64,000 bases of DNA from Flavobacteriales bacterium UBA5081 (GCA_002415785.1 DIAJ01000045.1:1-64000), one strand, 5' to 3'; shown: positions 17,532-26,674, counted from the first letter of the stretch. Numbers and translations are program-made. Notes: a model not told the origin generated them from the letters alone.

Positions 17532-18119
17532 ATGAACATCGAAGAAGTAAGCCAACTGATAAAATCACGCCAATCTTTATATCCTCCGCAAATGCAAGCT
17601 GGGGCAAAAATTCCGGATGAAGATATTTGGAAACTGTTGGAAAATGCGAATTACGCTCCTTCTCACAAAAGAACAGAACCATGGAGATACGTGGTTTTTA
17701 GCGGTGACGCACTAAAGGAGTTTTTTGATAAAATGGGTGAGATTTACAAAGAAATCACTCCGCAGGAAGAGTTCGATGCTTCAAAAATTGATAAGTTCAG
17801 GGCTAAAGGAGAGACGCTATCTCACTTAATTGCAATTTGCATGAAGCGTGACCCACAAAAAAGGGTTCCACGACAAGAAGAGGAATATGCTGTAGCATGC
17901 TCTGTTCAAAATATCCTGCTTAGCATGAAAGCTCTTAATATCATAGGGTATTGGGGAACCGGAAAAATTGCATTTAGCAAACAAATGAAAGCTTACTTAA
18001 ACCTTGCTGAAGAAGACCAGTGTATGGGTTTTCTTCAATTGGGAGTGCCCAAAGAGGGCCTTCCAGATATTCCTAAAAAACAAATGAGTGGAATTGAAAC
18101 AAAGGTTGAATGGAAGTGA
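17532..18119 (+). CDS. Nitroreductase family protein
   Basis: FMN-dependent NAD(P)H oxidoreductase, 195 residues, the usual length of the family. Visible features are the N-terminal SRQSLYPPQM segment (FMN-phosphate-binding Arg-Ser/Arg-Gln region), NYAPSHKRTEPWRYVVF, the central AVACSVQNILLSMKALNIIGYWGTG segment and a C-terminal GFLQLGVPKE. It follows the dihydroorotase-like gene after 13 bases. The physiological substrate is unknown. Confidence 0.88.
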   Translation: MNIEEVSQLIKSRQSLYPPQMQAGAKIPDEDIWKLLENANYAPSHKRTEPWRYVVFSGDALKEFFDKMGEIYKEITPQEEFDASKIDKFRAKGETLSHLIAICMKRDPQKRVPRQEEEYAVACSVQNILLSMKALNIIGYWGTGKIAFSKQMKAYLNLAEEDQCMGFLQLGVPKEGLPDIPKKQMSGIETKVEWK

Positions 18120-18269
18120 TATTCAAATTTGCAAATGTCAAATTGCAAATTTTAAATGGATTAGATTTTTGGATTTTGAAACATTAAGAATTGAAGATGC
18201 ATTAAGTGAGTATAATGTTTTCAGCAATTTCATTAGACATTAAGCATTGGTAATTAGCAATTACCGGAC

Positions 18270-19013
18270 TTAACTAATCAAATTCTCCAAAAAGCTTCCA
18301 ACAAAATAAGAAAGTACAGCTGCGGCTGAACCGAGAAAGAGTGTTTCTAAAATACTGCGCATGCGAGAGGTTTCTGCCACATAAGATTTTAGCCAACCGA
18401 TGCTAATAAATGCCAGTGAAGTGAGCAAAATGCTGATCCCAAATAAGTTTCTAGAGCCTTCATCGCTGTTGTAATCCCATATATATGCAATAAGCGGAAT
18501 TAAACCAACCGTAATAAATGAAACAAAAGTCATCGCTCCCATTGCAAAAGGCGATTTATCGGCCTTGGTCATGTTTAACTCCTCTTTCATCATTACATCC
18601 ACCCAACGGTCTTTGTCGGCTGTAATTACATCAACTACTTGCTCTAACAATTCTCCTTCAAAACCTTTAGCTTGATAAATTTCTCGAATTTCTTCTTTTT
18701 CTTTTTCCGGTAAATGGTCAACTTCCCAATACTCTATGCGCTCGTGTTTCTCGTAGTTTTCTTTTTCCGATTTATTAGATAGATAGCTACCTACAGACAT
18801 TGCAAATCCATCGGCAATTAAATTGGCAAAGCCTAAAATAATAATCACTGAAGAGTCTAAATTTGCTCCTGCAGAACCGGCAACTACGGCAAAAGTGGTA
18901 ACACTGCCATCAATTCCGCCATAGACAAACTCACCAATGTACTCTTGCCACTTTGCCATCCAACCTTTTTGATTGTGCAAGCTTCCTTCATGATGTTTGA
19001 TTTGCCTGTTCAT
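18270..19013 (-). CDS. VIT1/CCC1-family transporter
   Basis: Integral membrane protein (247 residues) of the vacuolar iron transporter family, which exports Fe2+ or Mn2+ from the cytoplasm. Two N-terminal helices contain the family segments EFVYGGIDGSVTTFAVVAGSAGA and GFANLIADGFAMSVGSYLSNKS. An acidic cytosolic helical insert follows (EREIYQAKGFEGELLEQVV-type region, about residues 90-140), then three C-terminal helices. Only three bases separate it from the upstream membrane-anchored gene, so they probably form a two-gene operon. Confidence 0.9.
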   Translation of the reverse strand: MNRQIKHHEGSLHNQKGWMAKWQEYIGEFVYGGIDGSVTTFAVVAGSAGANLDSSVIIILGFANLIADGFAMSVGSYLSNKSEKENYEKHERIEYWEVDHLPEKEKEEIREIYQAKGFEGELLEQVVDVITADKDRWVDVMMKEELNMTKADKSPFAMGAMTFVSFITVGLIPLIAYIWDYNSDEGSRNLFGISILLTSLAFISIGWLKSYVAETSRMRSILETLFLGSAAAVLSYFVGSFLENLIS

Positions 19014-19016
19014 AAA

Positions 19017-19538
19017 CTAAAATAAGTAGCTAATTTCTCTTTTTATAGCTTCTATTGCAACTTCTGTTGGGGTTTTTTCAGACTTTCCAACTACCTCTAG
19101 AATAAAGCGACTTAAATCCATTCCACTAGCCTCATCTCCTAATTGATCGGCACAACTATTAATTACTTTAATGTTTTCTTCCTTGGCTGTTTTAACCATT
19201 TTCCAGGTTTTTGTTGAAAAGTAAAGTTGCTGAGCCATATTGTGTTCATATTCACTCCGAATGCCCGACAACATTTGACGCTGTAGATCTCTAGAAGACA
19301 TATTGTTTTTATGCATACGCATAACCATATTGCTCAGATTTATGCGCTCTAAATATAAAATAATACGCTCATAAGCTTGTAAGCGAATCGGAAGTACTTG
19401 TTTTCTATCGTCGGTTCGCATGCGCAAACTCATTTTACGCTGCTCATTGTCGAAAAAGTTATTCATTATAAAATACACTCCTACAAAAACGATCGCCGAT
19501 GGCAAGACATATTTAAGTATTTCAAAAACTACTTCCAT
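19017..19538 (-). CDS. Membrane-anchored hypothetical protein
   Basis: A 173-residue protein with one N-terminal membrane helix (ILKYVLPSAIVFVGVYFIM) and a basic, helical cytoplasmic domain (RLQAYERIILYLERINLSNMV region). I start at the ATG at 19538. A TTG at 19556 lies within the -7 promoter element (19554-19561), so it cannot be the start of this transcript. It precedes the VIT-type transporter with a three-base gap. The family looks conserved in Bacteroidota but I cannot give a function. Confidence 0.75.
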   Translation of the reverse strand: MEVVFEILKYVLPSAIVFVGVYFIMNNFFDNEQRKMSLRMRTDDRKQVLPIRLQAYERIILYLERINLSNMVMRMHKNNMSSRDLQRQMLSGIRSEYEHNMAQQLYFSTKTWKMVKTAKEENIKVINSCADQLGDEASGMDLSRFILEVVGKSEKTPTEVAIEAIKREISYLF

Positions 19539-19553
19539 AAATTTATTTTTAGA

Positions 19554-19561
19554 CAAAAGTA
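19554..19561 (-). promoter_or_regulatory. -7 promoter element TACTTTTG (minus strand)
   Basis: Exact TAnnTTTG match on the minus strand, 15 bases upstream of the ATG at 19538. It places the transcription start near 19547 and decides the start codon of the membrane-anchored protein. Confidence 0.6.
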
Positions 19562-19641
19562 GGGCTTCTTTTCAAAAATAAGGACAGGAACATCCAACTT
19601 TGATAAGCAAAAAGCAGGCGGTAAACTAGAGGCAATTTTAT

Positions 19642-19649
19642 TAGCTTTG
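19642..19649 (+). promoter_or_regulatory. -7 promoter element TAGCTTTG
   Basis: Exact TAnnTTTG match 25 bases upstream of the ATG at 19675. It is the likely promoter of the five-gene cluster that begins with the aminotransferase. Confidence 0.55.
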
Positions 19650-19674
19650 TGATTCACTTATTTAAAAATTAAAC

Positions 19675-20871
19675 ATGGAAGAAGTTTCCAAGAGAATTCA
19701 AAATTTATCTGAGTCGCAAACAATTGCTATGGCTCAGCGAAGCAGAGAGTTAAAAGCAGAAGGAAAAGACATCATTAGCTTGAGTTTAGGAGAACCGGAT
19801 TTTAATACACCCGACTTTATAAAGGAAGCTGCTAAAAAAGCCATTGACGAAAACTATACAAAATATACACCTGTTCCGGGTTATTTGGAATTGAGAGAAG
19901 CCATTTCCAAAAAATTCAAAAGAGACAATGGCTTAGATTACAAAACAGACCAAATTGTTGTATCAACCGGTGCTAAGCAATCTTTAGCCAATGTGGTATT
20001 GAGCTTAGTAAACCCAGGCGACGAAGTAATTATTCCCTCTCCTTATTGGGTGAGTTATTTGGAATTGGTTAAGTTAGCTGAAGGGATTCCGGTGATTGTA
20101 GAATCCGGCATTGAACAAGACTTTAAAATTAATGCTGAACAACTGAAAAGAGCCATTACGCCAAGAACAAAGTTGATGATTTTCAGCAGCCCTTGTAATC
20201 CTTCGGGTTCTATTTTCAGCAAAGCAGAATTGAAAGAGTTGGCGAATGTAATTGCTGCAAAAGAAGACTTTTATGTGATTTCTGATGAAATTTATGAGCA
20301 CATCAACTTTGTTGGAAAACACGAAAGTATCGCTCAGTTTGATAATATCTACAATCAAGTAATAACAGTGAATGGTGTATCAAAAGGCTTTTCAATGACC
20401 GGCTGGCGATTAGGCTACATTGGCGCACCAAAATGGATTGCCGACGCTTGCTCTAAAATACAAGGTCAGTTTACCAGTGGAACAAACAGCATTACACAGA
20501 GAGCGGTAATTACTGCCTTGGAGGCTGACCCTTCTGTTACCAATGAAATGAATAAAGCTTTTAAAGAACGAAGAGATTTAGTATTGAAAATGCTAAATGA
20601 AATTCCCGGAATTGAAACCAATGAACCGGAAGGAGCATTCTACGTTTTTCCGAATATCAGCAGCTATTTTGGCAAACAAACAACAAGCGGTGGGACAATA
20701 AAAGATGCAACTGATTTTTCAATGTATTTGCTCAACGAAGCTCAAGTAGCAGTTGTAACCGGCGAGGCATTTGGCAATCCAAATTGCATTCGCTTATCTT
20801 ATGCAACATCTAACGACCAACTGATTAAAGCCATTAACCGCATAGCCGATGCTTTGCAACAATTAAAGTAA
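19675..20871 (+). CDS. PLP-dependent class I aminotransferase (aspartate aminotransferase type)
   Basis: Cytoplasmic aminotransferase of 398 residues that moves an amino group between aspartate or a related amino acid and a 2-oxo acid. Fold type I features: SLSLGEPDFNTPD near the N-terminus, YTPVPGYLELREAI, SPCNPSGS (PLP/substrate contacts), the PLP-binding lysine K237 in NGVSKGFSMTGWRLGY, and the carboxylate-binding Arg in the final CIRLSYA segment. It resembles the AspC-Igamma group. It is the first gene of a tightly packed cluster (three bases to the next). Confidence 0.92.
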   Translation: MEEVSKRIQNLSESQTIAMAQRSRELKAEGKDIISLSLGEPDFNTPDFIKEAAKKAIDENYTKYTPVPGYLELREAISKKFKRDNGLDYKTDQIVVSTGAKQSLANVVLSLVNPGDEVIIPSPYWVSYLELVKLAEGIPVIVESGIEQDFKINAEQLKRAITPRTKLMIFSSPCNPSGSIFSKAELKELANVIAAKEDFYVISDEIYEHINFVGKHESIAQFDNIYNQVITVNGVSKGFSMTGWRLGYIGAPKWIADACSKIQGQFTSGTNSITQRAVITALEADPSVTNEMNKAFKERRDLVLKMLNEIPGIETNEPEGAFYVFPNISSYFGKQTTSGGTIKDATDFSMYLLNEAQVAVVTGEAFGNPNCIRLSYATSNDQLIKAINRIADALQQLK

Positions 20872-20874
20872 CCC

Positions 20875-21873
20875 ATGAAGCTGAGCTTAAACGAACTAAA
20901 TCAACTTTTTGAGGATTTCCAAAAACTCAACATACTCATTATTGGAGATGTAATGGTGGATGCCTATTATTGGGGAAAAGTTGACCGCATTTCTCCTGAA
21001 GCTCCCGTTCCGATCGTTAGTGTAAACAAAAAAGAATCTCGAATGGGCGGTGCAGCTAATGTAGCACTCAATATTCAAGCTATGGGAGCTACGCCAATTT
21101 TGTGCGCTGTAATTGGCGAAGATGAGGAAGGTGATGAATTTGTTGATTTATTACAGAAAAACGGGCAAAGCGATCATGGCATTATTCGCTCTGCTGAAAG
21201 AAAAACAACCAAAAAAACGAGAATAATCGGCAATAATCACCAAATGTTGCGGGTAGATGCCGAGGATGTTCATCCGCTTAGCAAAGTAGAAGTCAGTACT
21301 TTTTACAATCAGATTGAGAAAGTCATCAAAGAGCAATCGATTGACGCCATAATTTTTGAAGATTACGACAAAGGAGTAATTGTTCCTACTCTTATCGACA
21401 AAGTAGTTGACTTGGCTGAAAAAATGAATATTCCAACTGCTGTTGACCCTAAAAAAAGAAACTTTACTGCTTATAAAAAAGTCAGCCTGTTTAAACCCAA
21501 TTTAAAAGAATTGAAAGAAGGTTTAAAGATTGATTTCAAAATGGATCAATTAGACGGGCTTGAAGCAGCTATTGAAAAATTAGAGTCCATTTTGCAAAAT
21601 AAAAAAACATTGGTTACCCTTTCTGAGCATGGTGTTTATATTCACAGTAAAAGTGAAAAGCACCACATTCCTGCGCACCACAGAGACATTACAGATGTTT
21701 CCGGTGCCGGCGATACGGTAATTAGCGTGGCTACTTTGTGTTTAGCAATGAATCAAGAGGCAAAAGTAATTGCCGAACTTTCCAACCTTGCGGGTGGTTT
21801 AGTTTGTGAAAATGTAGGCGTGGTTCCTATTGATAAATCTCGATTATTAATGGAAGCGCAAAAATTGATTTAA
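20875..21873 (+). CDS. HldE-type heptose-7-phosphate kinase domain protein
   Basis: PfkB-family sugar kinase of 332 residues, most similar in layout to the kinase half of HldE (RfaE domain I), which phosphorylates D-glycero-D-manno-heptose 7-phosphate in ADP-heptose synthesis. Evidence: IGDVMVDAYYWGKVDRISPEAPVP, RMGGAANVALNIQAMGA, and the C-terminal signature DVSGAGDT with catalytic Asp280. The nucleotidyltransferase half is absent, so it would be encoded separately. The neighbouring WbqC gene and a GT9 gene elsewhere in the window fit envelope saccharide metabolism. Confidence 0.83.
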   Translation: MKLSLNELNQLFEDFQKLNILIIGDVMVDAYYWGKVDRISPEAPVPIVSVNKKESRMGGAANVALNIQAMGATPILCAVIGEDEEGDEFVDLLQKNGQSDHGIIRSAERKTTKKTRIIGNNHQMLRVDAEDVHPLSKVEVSTFYNQIEKVIKEQSIDAIIFEDYDKGVIVPTLIDKVVDLAEKMNIPTAVDPKKRNFTAYKKVSLFKPNLKELKEGLKIDFKMDQLDGLEAAIEKLESILQNKKTLVTLSEHGVYIHSKSEKHHIPAHHRDITDVSGAGDTVISVATLCLAMNQEAKVIAELSNLAGGLVCENVGVVPIDKSRLLMEAQKLI

Positions 21874-21877
21874 TCGA

Positions 21878-22495
21878 ATGATTGTACTTTCATCAGCATA
21901 TCTAGCGCCAATTGTACATTATGCATTGATTGCTCAGCATAAGCATTACGCCATTGACGTACACGAAAATTTCGTAAAACAAACTTATAGAAGTCGCGCT
22001 GAAATATATGGAGCCAATGGGAAACTAAAGTTGATTGTACCACTTAATAAGCGAAAAAACCGAACTCCAATGAAGGAGATAACGGTCAATTATGATGAAA
22101 ATTGGCAGCGACTACATTGGAAGTCATTCGAATCAGCCTATCGCCTTTCACCCTACTTCGAGTTTTATGAAGAAGATTTTCGGCCTTTCTATGAAGAAAA
22201 GAAGCACGATAAATTAGTCGACTTAAATAGTGCTTTTGAAGAAATAGTTTTATCACTACTTCAGTTAGACTATAAAGTTGAAACAACGCAAAGTTATCAA
22301 GAACAAAATCCTGATTATAGAAGTTTAATTCATCCAAAAGCTACTTATTCGTCCATACATTTTCCTAAATACATTCAAGTATTTAGTGAGAAATTTGGAT
22401 TTATACCTAATTTGAGCATTCTCGATTTGCTTTTTAATTTAGGACCTGCAAGTACAGCTTATTTAAAAGAGTTAAAATTAGTTTTTAAAAAATAG
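21878..22495 (+). CDS. WbqC family protein
   Basis: Soluble 205-residue protein matching the WbqC-like family (SSAYLAPIVHYALIAQ at the N-terminus, ENFVKQTYRSRAEIYGANG, LIVPLNKRKNRTPMKEI, WQRLHWKSFESAYRLSPYFEFY). Members occur in polysaccharide clusters of some bacteria and as stand-alone genes in Bacteroidota; the biochemical role is unsettled. It lies between the heptose kinase-like gene (four-base gap) and the carboxylase gene (five-base gap). Confidence 0.87.
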   Translation: MIVLSSAYLAPIVHYALIAQHKHYAIDVHENFVKQTYRSRAEIYGANGKLKLIVPLNKRKNRTPMKEITVNYDENWQRLHWKSFESAYRLSPYFEFYEEDFRPFYEEKKHDKLVDLNSAFEEIVLSLLQLDYKVETTQSYQEQNPDYRSLIHPKATYSSIHFPKYIQVFSEKFGFIPNLSILDLLFNLGPASTAYLKELKLVFKK

Positions 22496-22500
22496 ATACA

Positions 22501-24141
22501 ATGGCAAAGAAAATAGATTTAGAAGAAAGCAAAAATGATGACAACATCCGATTGATGATTTCTGAGTTGAAAAGAAAGCAGGAGGCCATTGAGCTTGGTG
22601 GTGGAAAGTCGAAAATTGAAAAACAACATAAAAAGGGAAAACTAACAGCACGTGAGCGAATTGACTTTTTATTAGATGACAAAAGCAACAGTTTTGAAAT
22701 TGGTTCTTTTGTGGGCGAAGGGATGTACGAAGAGTATGGCGGTTGTCCGAGTGGTGGTGTAGTTGTTAAAGTTGGCTACGTTTCAGGTGTTTTGAGTATT
22801 GTAGTTGCTAATGATGCTACTGTAAAAGCCGGTGCGTGGTTTCCAATTACAGCAAAGAAAAATTTACGTGCTCAAGAAATATCTATTGAGAATAGACTGC
22901 CGATTATTTATTTAGTTGATAGTGCCGGCGTCTTTTTGCCTATGCAAGATGAAATCTTTCCTGATAAGGAGCACTTCGGACGTATATTCCGAAATAATGC
23001 AGTAATGTCCTCCATGGGAATTACTCAAATTGCCGCTGTAATGGGTAGTTGTGTTGCCGGTGGTGCTTACTTGCCCATTATGAGTGACGAAGCGCTGATT
23101 GTTGACAAAACCGGTTCCATCTTTTTAGCCGGATCTTATTTAGTGAAAGCCGCTATTGGAGAAAACATCGACAATGAAACGCTTGGCGGAGCAACAACGC
23201 ATTGTGAAATTTCAGGAGTAACCGACTACAAAAGCAAAGACGACAAGGATTGCCTTAGTACCATTAAAAACATTATGGACAAATTAGGTGAGCAAAATAA
23301 AGCCGGATTTAATCGTAAAAAAGCGGTAAAACCAAACACTGAGCCCAAAGCACTTTACAGCAAAATACCCTACGACCGTTCTAAGCAGTACGATGTAAAA
23401 GAGATTATTAAATGCTTAGTAGACAATAGTGAGTTTGACGAATACAAAGCAGAGTACGGCAAAACCATTGTTTGTGCTTATGCCCGAATCGACGGATGGT
23501 CGGTGGGCATAGTGGCCAATCAACGGAAGTTGGTAAAAACAAAAAAAGGAGAAACCCAATTTGGCGGAGTAATTTATTCTGATTCTGCGGATAAAGCTGC
23601 TCGTTTTATCATGAACTGCAATCAAAAGAAAATTCCTTTGGTGTTTTTACAAGATGTAACCGGATTTATGGTTGGATCTAAATCAGAGCATGGCGGAATT
23701 ATCAAAGACGGTGCAAAAATGGTAAATGCCATGGCAAATTCAGTTGTTCCTAAGTTTACCATTGTTATGGGCAACAGTTACGGAGCCGGGAACTACGCCA
23801 TGTGTGGAAAAGCTTACGATCCTCGATTAATTGCCGCATGGCCAACCGCCAACATTGCCGTAATGGGCGGTTCTCAAGCAGCCAACACTTTACTATCGAT
23901 TAAGATGACAACCTTAAAAGCTAAAGGCGAAGAAATTACAGATAAAGACAAAGAGGCGCATTTAAAGGAAATTACTGAGCGTTACGAAAAGCAAACCTCG
24001 CCTTACTACGCAGCGGCTCGCTTGTGGGTAGATAATGTCATTGATCCATTAGACACTAGAAAATGGGTTTCTATGGGCATAGAAGCTGCCAATAATGCCC
24101 CCATTGAAAAAGCATACAATGTAGGCGTATTGCAAACCTAA
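22501..24141 (+). CDS. Acyl-CoA carboxylase carboxyltransferase (beta) subunit
   Basis: Carboxyltransferase subunit (546 residues) of a biotin-dependent acyl-CoA carboxylase such as propionyl- or methylcrotonyl-CoA carboxylase. It transfers CO2 from carboxybiotin to an acyl-CoA. Both crotonase-like halves are visible: KLTARERIDFLLD then YLVDSAGVFLPMQDE and GSCVAGGAYLPIMSDE in the N-half; PLVFLQDVTGFMVGS, MGNSYGAGNYAMCGKAYDP and AWPTANIAVMGG in the C-half. The FLPMQ segment resembles methylcrotonyl-type enzymes. No biotin carboxylase subunit is adjacent, so the alpha subunit must lie elsewhere. Confidence 0.92.
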   Translation: MAKKIDLEESKNDDNIRLMISELKRKQEAIELGGGKSKIEKQHKKGKLTARERIDFLLDDKSNSFEIGSFVGEGMYEEYGGCPSGGVVVKVGYVSGVLSIVVANDATVKAGAWFPITAKKNLRAQEISIENRLPIIYLVDSAGVFLPMQDEIFPDKEHFGRIFRNNAVMSSMGITQIAAVMGSCVAGGAYLPIMSDEALIVDKTGSIFLAGSYLVKAAIGENIDNETLGGATTHCEISGVTDYKSKDDKDCLSTIKNIMDKLGEQNKAGFNRKKAVKPNTEPKALYSKIPYDRSKQYDVKEIIKCLVDNSEFDEYKAEYGKTIVCAYARIDGWSVGIVANQRKLVKTKKGETQFGGVIYSDSADKAARFIMNCNQKKIPLVFLQDVTGFMVGSKSEHGGIIKDGAKMVNAMANSVVPKFTIVMGNSYGAGNYAMCGKAYDPRLIAAWPTANIAVMGGSQAANTLLSIKMTTLKAKGEEITDKDKEAHLKEITERYEKQTSPYYAAARLWVDNVIDPLDTRKWVSMGIEAANNAPIEKAYNVGVLQT

Positions 24142-24153
24142 AAATTTGCTTCG

Positions 24154-24876
24154 ATGACTTACCTCATCCTTTTTCTCATTGGCATTTTAGCTTATGTGGT
24201 GAGTACGCTTTCCGGTGGTGGCGGTGCGCTCATTATGGTTCCGGTGGTGGGTTTTTACCTCTCCCCTTCGGTGGTGGCTCCGGTGGTTAACTTGGGCAAT
24301 ATGATCGGTCGGCCCGCACGGCTGATTTTGTTTTGGAAAGACATTGACTGGAAAATCGTCGCTTATTACGTTCCATCGGCTATTGTCGGAGCTTTAGTGG
24401 GCGGTTACATTTTTGTGCAGCTCAAAGCCGATTGGTTGCAAGTGATCTTGGGACTTTTCCTCATTAGCACCGTTTTTCAGTATCGCTTTGGCAAGAAAAA
24501 GCGCTCCTTTCCTATGAAGTTGGCTTACTTTATTCCTTTGGGATTTTTAGTGACATTGGTTTCCACGCTGTTTGGAGCAACCGGACCAATTCTTAATCCA
24601 TTTTATTTGAACTACGGTTTGATGAAAGAAAAGATGATCGCCACCAAAACGGCCAATTCCTTTATTGCCGGCATTGCACAACTGAGTTCCTATACTTTTT
24701 TAGGTGCACTTCACGGCGACTTATGGTGGTACGGACTCATCATTGGTCTGGGTGCAACTGTGGGCAACATTTTTGGCAAGCGAATTCTCAGTCGACTGAG
24801 CGATGCTTCCTTTCGCAAAATTGTGATTGCTTTGATGGTGATTAGTGGAGTGTTGATGGTTTGGAAAGGGGTTTGA
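24154..24876 (+). CDS. TauE/SafE-family sulfite exporter-like permease
   Basis: Inner-membrane protein (240 residues) with about seven to eight hydrophobic helices, carrying the family pattern SGGGGALIMVPVV in helix 1-2 and GATGPILNPFY in the second half. The family moves sulfite, sulfoacetate or other anions, usually outward. Codons are somewhat richer in G+C than in the neighbours. It is the last gene of the cluster that starts at the aminotransferase and is followed by a weak hairpin. Confidence 0.87.
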   Translation: MTYLILFLIGILAYVVSTLSGGGGALIMVPVVGFYLSPSVVAPVVNLGNMIGRPARLILFWKDIDWKIVAYYVPSAIVGALVGGYIFVQLKADWLQVILGLFLISTVFQYRFGKKKRSFPMKLAYFIPLGFLVTLVSTLFGATGPILNPFYLNYGLMKEKMIATKTANSFIAGIAQLSSYTFLGALHGDLWWYGLIIGLGATVGNIFGKRILSRLSDASFRKIVIALMVISGVLMVWKGV

Positions 24877-24878
24877 TG

Positions 24879-24898
24879 AATGCTTTTATGCAAGCATT
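24879..24898. terminator. Possible weak terminator hairpin
   Basis: Perfect 7-bp stem AATGCTT (24879-24885) / AAGCATT (24892-24898) with a 6-base loop, right after the permease stop and before a convergent gene. There is no proper T-tract, so termination is uncertain. Confidence 0.35.
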
Positions 24899-24925
24899 AA
24901 GAGTTTTCAATAAGCTGAAGAATAT

Positions 24926-25435
24926 TCAATACTCCCAACTTTTATAAGTTTCCTCCTTATCTTTCATGTCCTCATAGAGCCAAACCATGCGGTCTAAAAA
25001 CCAACTTTTGCCTAAATATGCCAAGGAAACTCCTAAAATTGCGCCCCAAATCGAATAGTAAACGGTAGCCCAAATAGCTAATAACATACCCACTGATGAA
25101 ATGGAATTCAGGATTTTATGAATGGGTTTTTGATGGATTTCGGGAATGGGTATTTGATCTCGGTTCAGATACACCCTTTCTCCCAAAACCGATTTTGAAG
25201 CCCAATTTTTAGTTGATTTTGGTTTGGAGAAAAGGATCGGATTAAAGAACATCCACAAAATCGATAGTGTAGCGGGAATTAAACACCACCATCCAATCCA
25301 CATCCTACTCCAAAAGGCAAAGATGATTATGGGTAAAACGCTGTATCGCGTCCACACACTCCAAGGATTGGCATGTTTCATCCAATTCTCATCGTTCAGC
25401 TTAAATACTTTTGAGATTTTTCGTTCTAAAGTCAT
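24926..25435 (-). CDS. DUF6653-like membrane protein
   Basis: Small membrane protein (169 residues) with four hydrophobic segments in two pairs (about 32-68 and 112-145). The N-terminal segment ENWMKHANPWSVWTRY is characteristic of a family I recall as DUF6653, followed by GWWCLIPATLSILWMFFNP and ASKSVLGERVYLN. No catalytic motif or known role. It faces the permease gene convergently. Confidence 0.65.
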   Translation of the reverse strand: MTLERKISKVFKLNDENWMKHANPWSVWTRYSVLPIIIFAFWSRMWIGWWCLIPATLSILWMFFNPILFSKPKSTKNWASKSVLGERVYLNRDQIPIPEIHQKPIHKILNSISSVGMLLAIWATVYYSIWGAILGVSLAYLGKSWFLDRMVWLYEDMKDKEETYKSWEY

Positions 25436-25460
25436 TTTTTAATACTTGTATTCTGAATCA

Positions 25461-25892
25461 TCATCCCTCCACCAACTCTTTTATTTGCTTAAGTATAGCT
25501 GAAAGCTCATTTTCAGTATGCTTTTGAGCAGCCTCATTGGCAAAACCTTTTTGATGCCATGTCAATTTTACTTTTTGTTCATTTAGTTTTTCAAGGGTGT
25601 AGGTCACCATTGAATAATTCTCCGCTTCATCAGCTATTCCACTAAAAGAGCTCCAATAGTTGTACTTAAGTAGTTCGTTCGGTTTTACTTCAATCACATT
25701 CCCCTTGTCTTTGTATTGATGTCCGTCGTATTCGCCTTGGAAAACAACCTTACTCCCTACTTTCCAATCTGTAATTACTTCCGTGCCAAAAAGGTATTTT
25801 TTGATTATATCAGGATTCACTAAAGAATCCCAAACTTGATCTGCTGAAGTATTTATGATAACACTTTCTTTTGCGATTAAATCTTTGTTCAT
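25461..25892 (-). CDS. SRPBCC / AHSA1-type ligand-binding protein
   Basis: Single-domain START/Bet v1-like protein of 143 residues (IINTSADQVWDSLVNPDIIKKYLFGTEV, VGSKVVFQGEYDGHQYKDKGNVIEV, LTWHQKGFANEAAQKH). Members bind hydrophobic ligands or act as Hsp90 cochaperone-like modules. The ATG at 25892 (MNKDLIAKES) is preferred over one at 25934, because the domain starts right after it and the intervening residues (FLINTFTLFKLTT) are not part of the fold. Specific role unknown. Confidence 0.82.
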   Translation of the reverse strand: MNKDLIAKESVIINTSADQVWDSLVNPDIIKKYLFGTEVITDWKVGSKVVFQGEYDGHQYKDKGNVIEVKPNELLKYNYWSSFSGIADEAENYSMVTYTLEKLNEQKVKLTWHQKGFANEAAQKHTENELSAILKQIKELVEG

Positions 25893-25974
25893 GGTTGTGA
25901 GCTTAAATAAAGTAAATGTATTGATTAAAAACAAAAAAAGCCAACCATTATCTAACAGTTGACTTTAGTTTTTG

Positions 25975-26048
25975 TAGCGAGAGGGGGACTTGAACCCCCG
26001 ACCTCCGGGTTATGAATCCGACGCTCTAACCAGCTGAGCTACCTCGCC
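25975..26048 (-). tRNA. tRNA-Met (CAU)
   Basis: A 74-base tRNA without encoded CCA. On the minus strand the 7-bp acceptor starts GGCGAGG and is followed by T8-A9. The D-arm is GCTC-AGCTGGTTAG-GAGC, and the anticodon loop TTCATAA gives anticodon CAU. The T-arm is GGGGG-TTCAAGT-CCCCC and the discriminator is A. A1-type mispairing of an initiator is not evident, and the D- and T-arms look like elongator tRNA-Met. A tRNA-Ile2 (lysidine-modified CAU) cannot be fully excluded without comparison. Confidence 0.93.
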
Positions 26049-26252
26049 ATTTTTTGAGGGTGCAAATATACTTTTTTTGCATAAATCTTAAAGTTGAAAT
26101 TGAAAATTTAAAGAAAGATTTTAAGCTAAATTTGCCATCAATAAAAGGATCTCATTTTGTGAAACTTGTTAAGAAAGATACTTTCCTTTTTCAAAAAATG
26201 TTTTCCTTTGCCATAAATTAATTATCTTGCAAGCCAATAAATCTTTGGACTT

Positions 26253-26636
26253 ATGTCAGAAAAGACGAAATATGAAATCGAGTTTGTTGTTAAAGCATCT
26301 CCCAAAATGCTCTACAAATTTTTATCCACTCCATCCGGCTTAGCTGAATGGTTTGCTGATAATGTAAACTCTAGGGGTAAAAAATTTACATTTATTTGGG
26401 ATGGATCTGAAGAAGTTGCTGACTTAGTAAGCAAAAAAACAGACCAATACATACGATTCCGTTGGGAAGAAGAAGATGACGATGAAGCTTATTTTGAGTT
26501 TAGAATTATAACTGATGACTTAACCAATGACGTTTCATTATTGGTTACTGACTTTGCCGAGGAGGACGAAGTTGAAGAATCGAAACAATTATGGGAAAGT
26601 CAAGTTAGCAGTTTATTACACGCTATAGGTTCATAA
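26253..26636 (+). CDS. START-like domain protein
   Basis: Acidic 127-residue single-domain protein of the SRPBCC/START-like group typical of Bacteroidota (YEIEFVVKASPKMLYKFLSTPSGLAEWFADNVN, FIWDGSEEVADL, IRFRWEE). It probably folds as a helix-grip ligand-binding domain in the cytoplasm. It sits directly upstream of an LptF/LptG permease gene, but a -7 element in the gap indicates the permease operon has its own promoter. Ligand and role unknown. Confidence 0.8.
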   Translation: MSEKTKYEIEFVVKASPKMLYKFLSTPSGLAEWFADNVNSRGKKFTFIWDGSEEVADLVSKKTDQYIRFRWEEEDDDEAYFEFRIITDDLTNDVSLLVTDFAEEDEVEESKQLWESQVSSLLHAIGS

Positions 26637-26674
26637 AAAACCTTTACTGCTCCACTGCAGCTTAATCAAATCAT

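Noticed and set aside
20875..21873. Bifunctional HldE
   Set aside because: The protein ends after the kinase domain; no nucleotidyltransferase HxGH motif is present.
25975..26048. Initiator tRNA-fMet
   Set aside because: The first acceptor pair is G-U instead of the usual C1/A72 mismatch, and the anticodon stem lacks the three consecutive G-C pairs of initiators.
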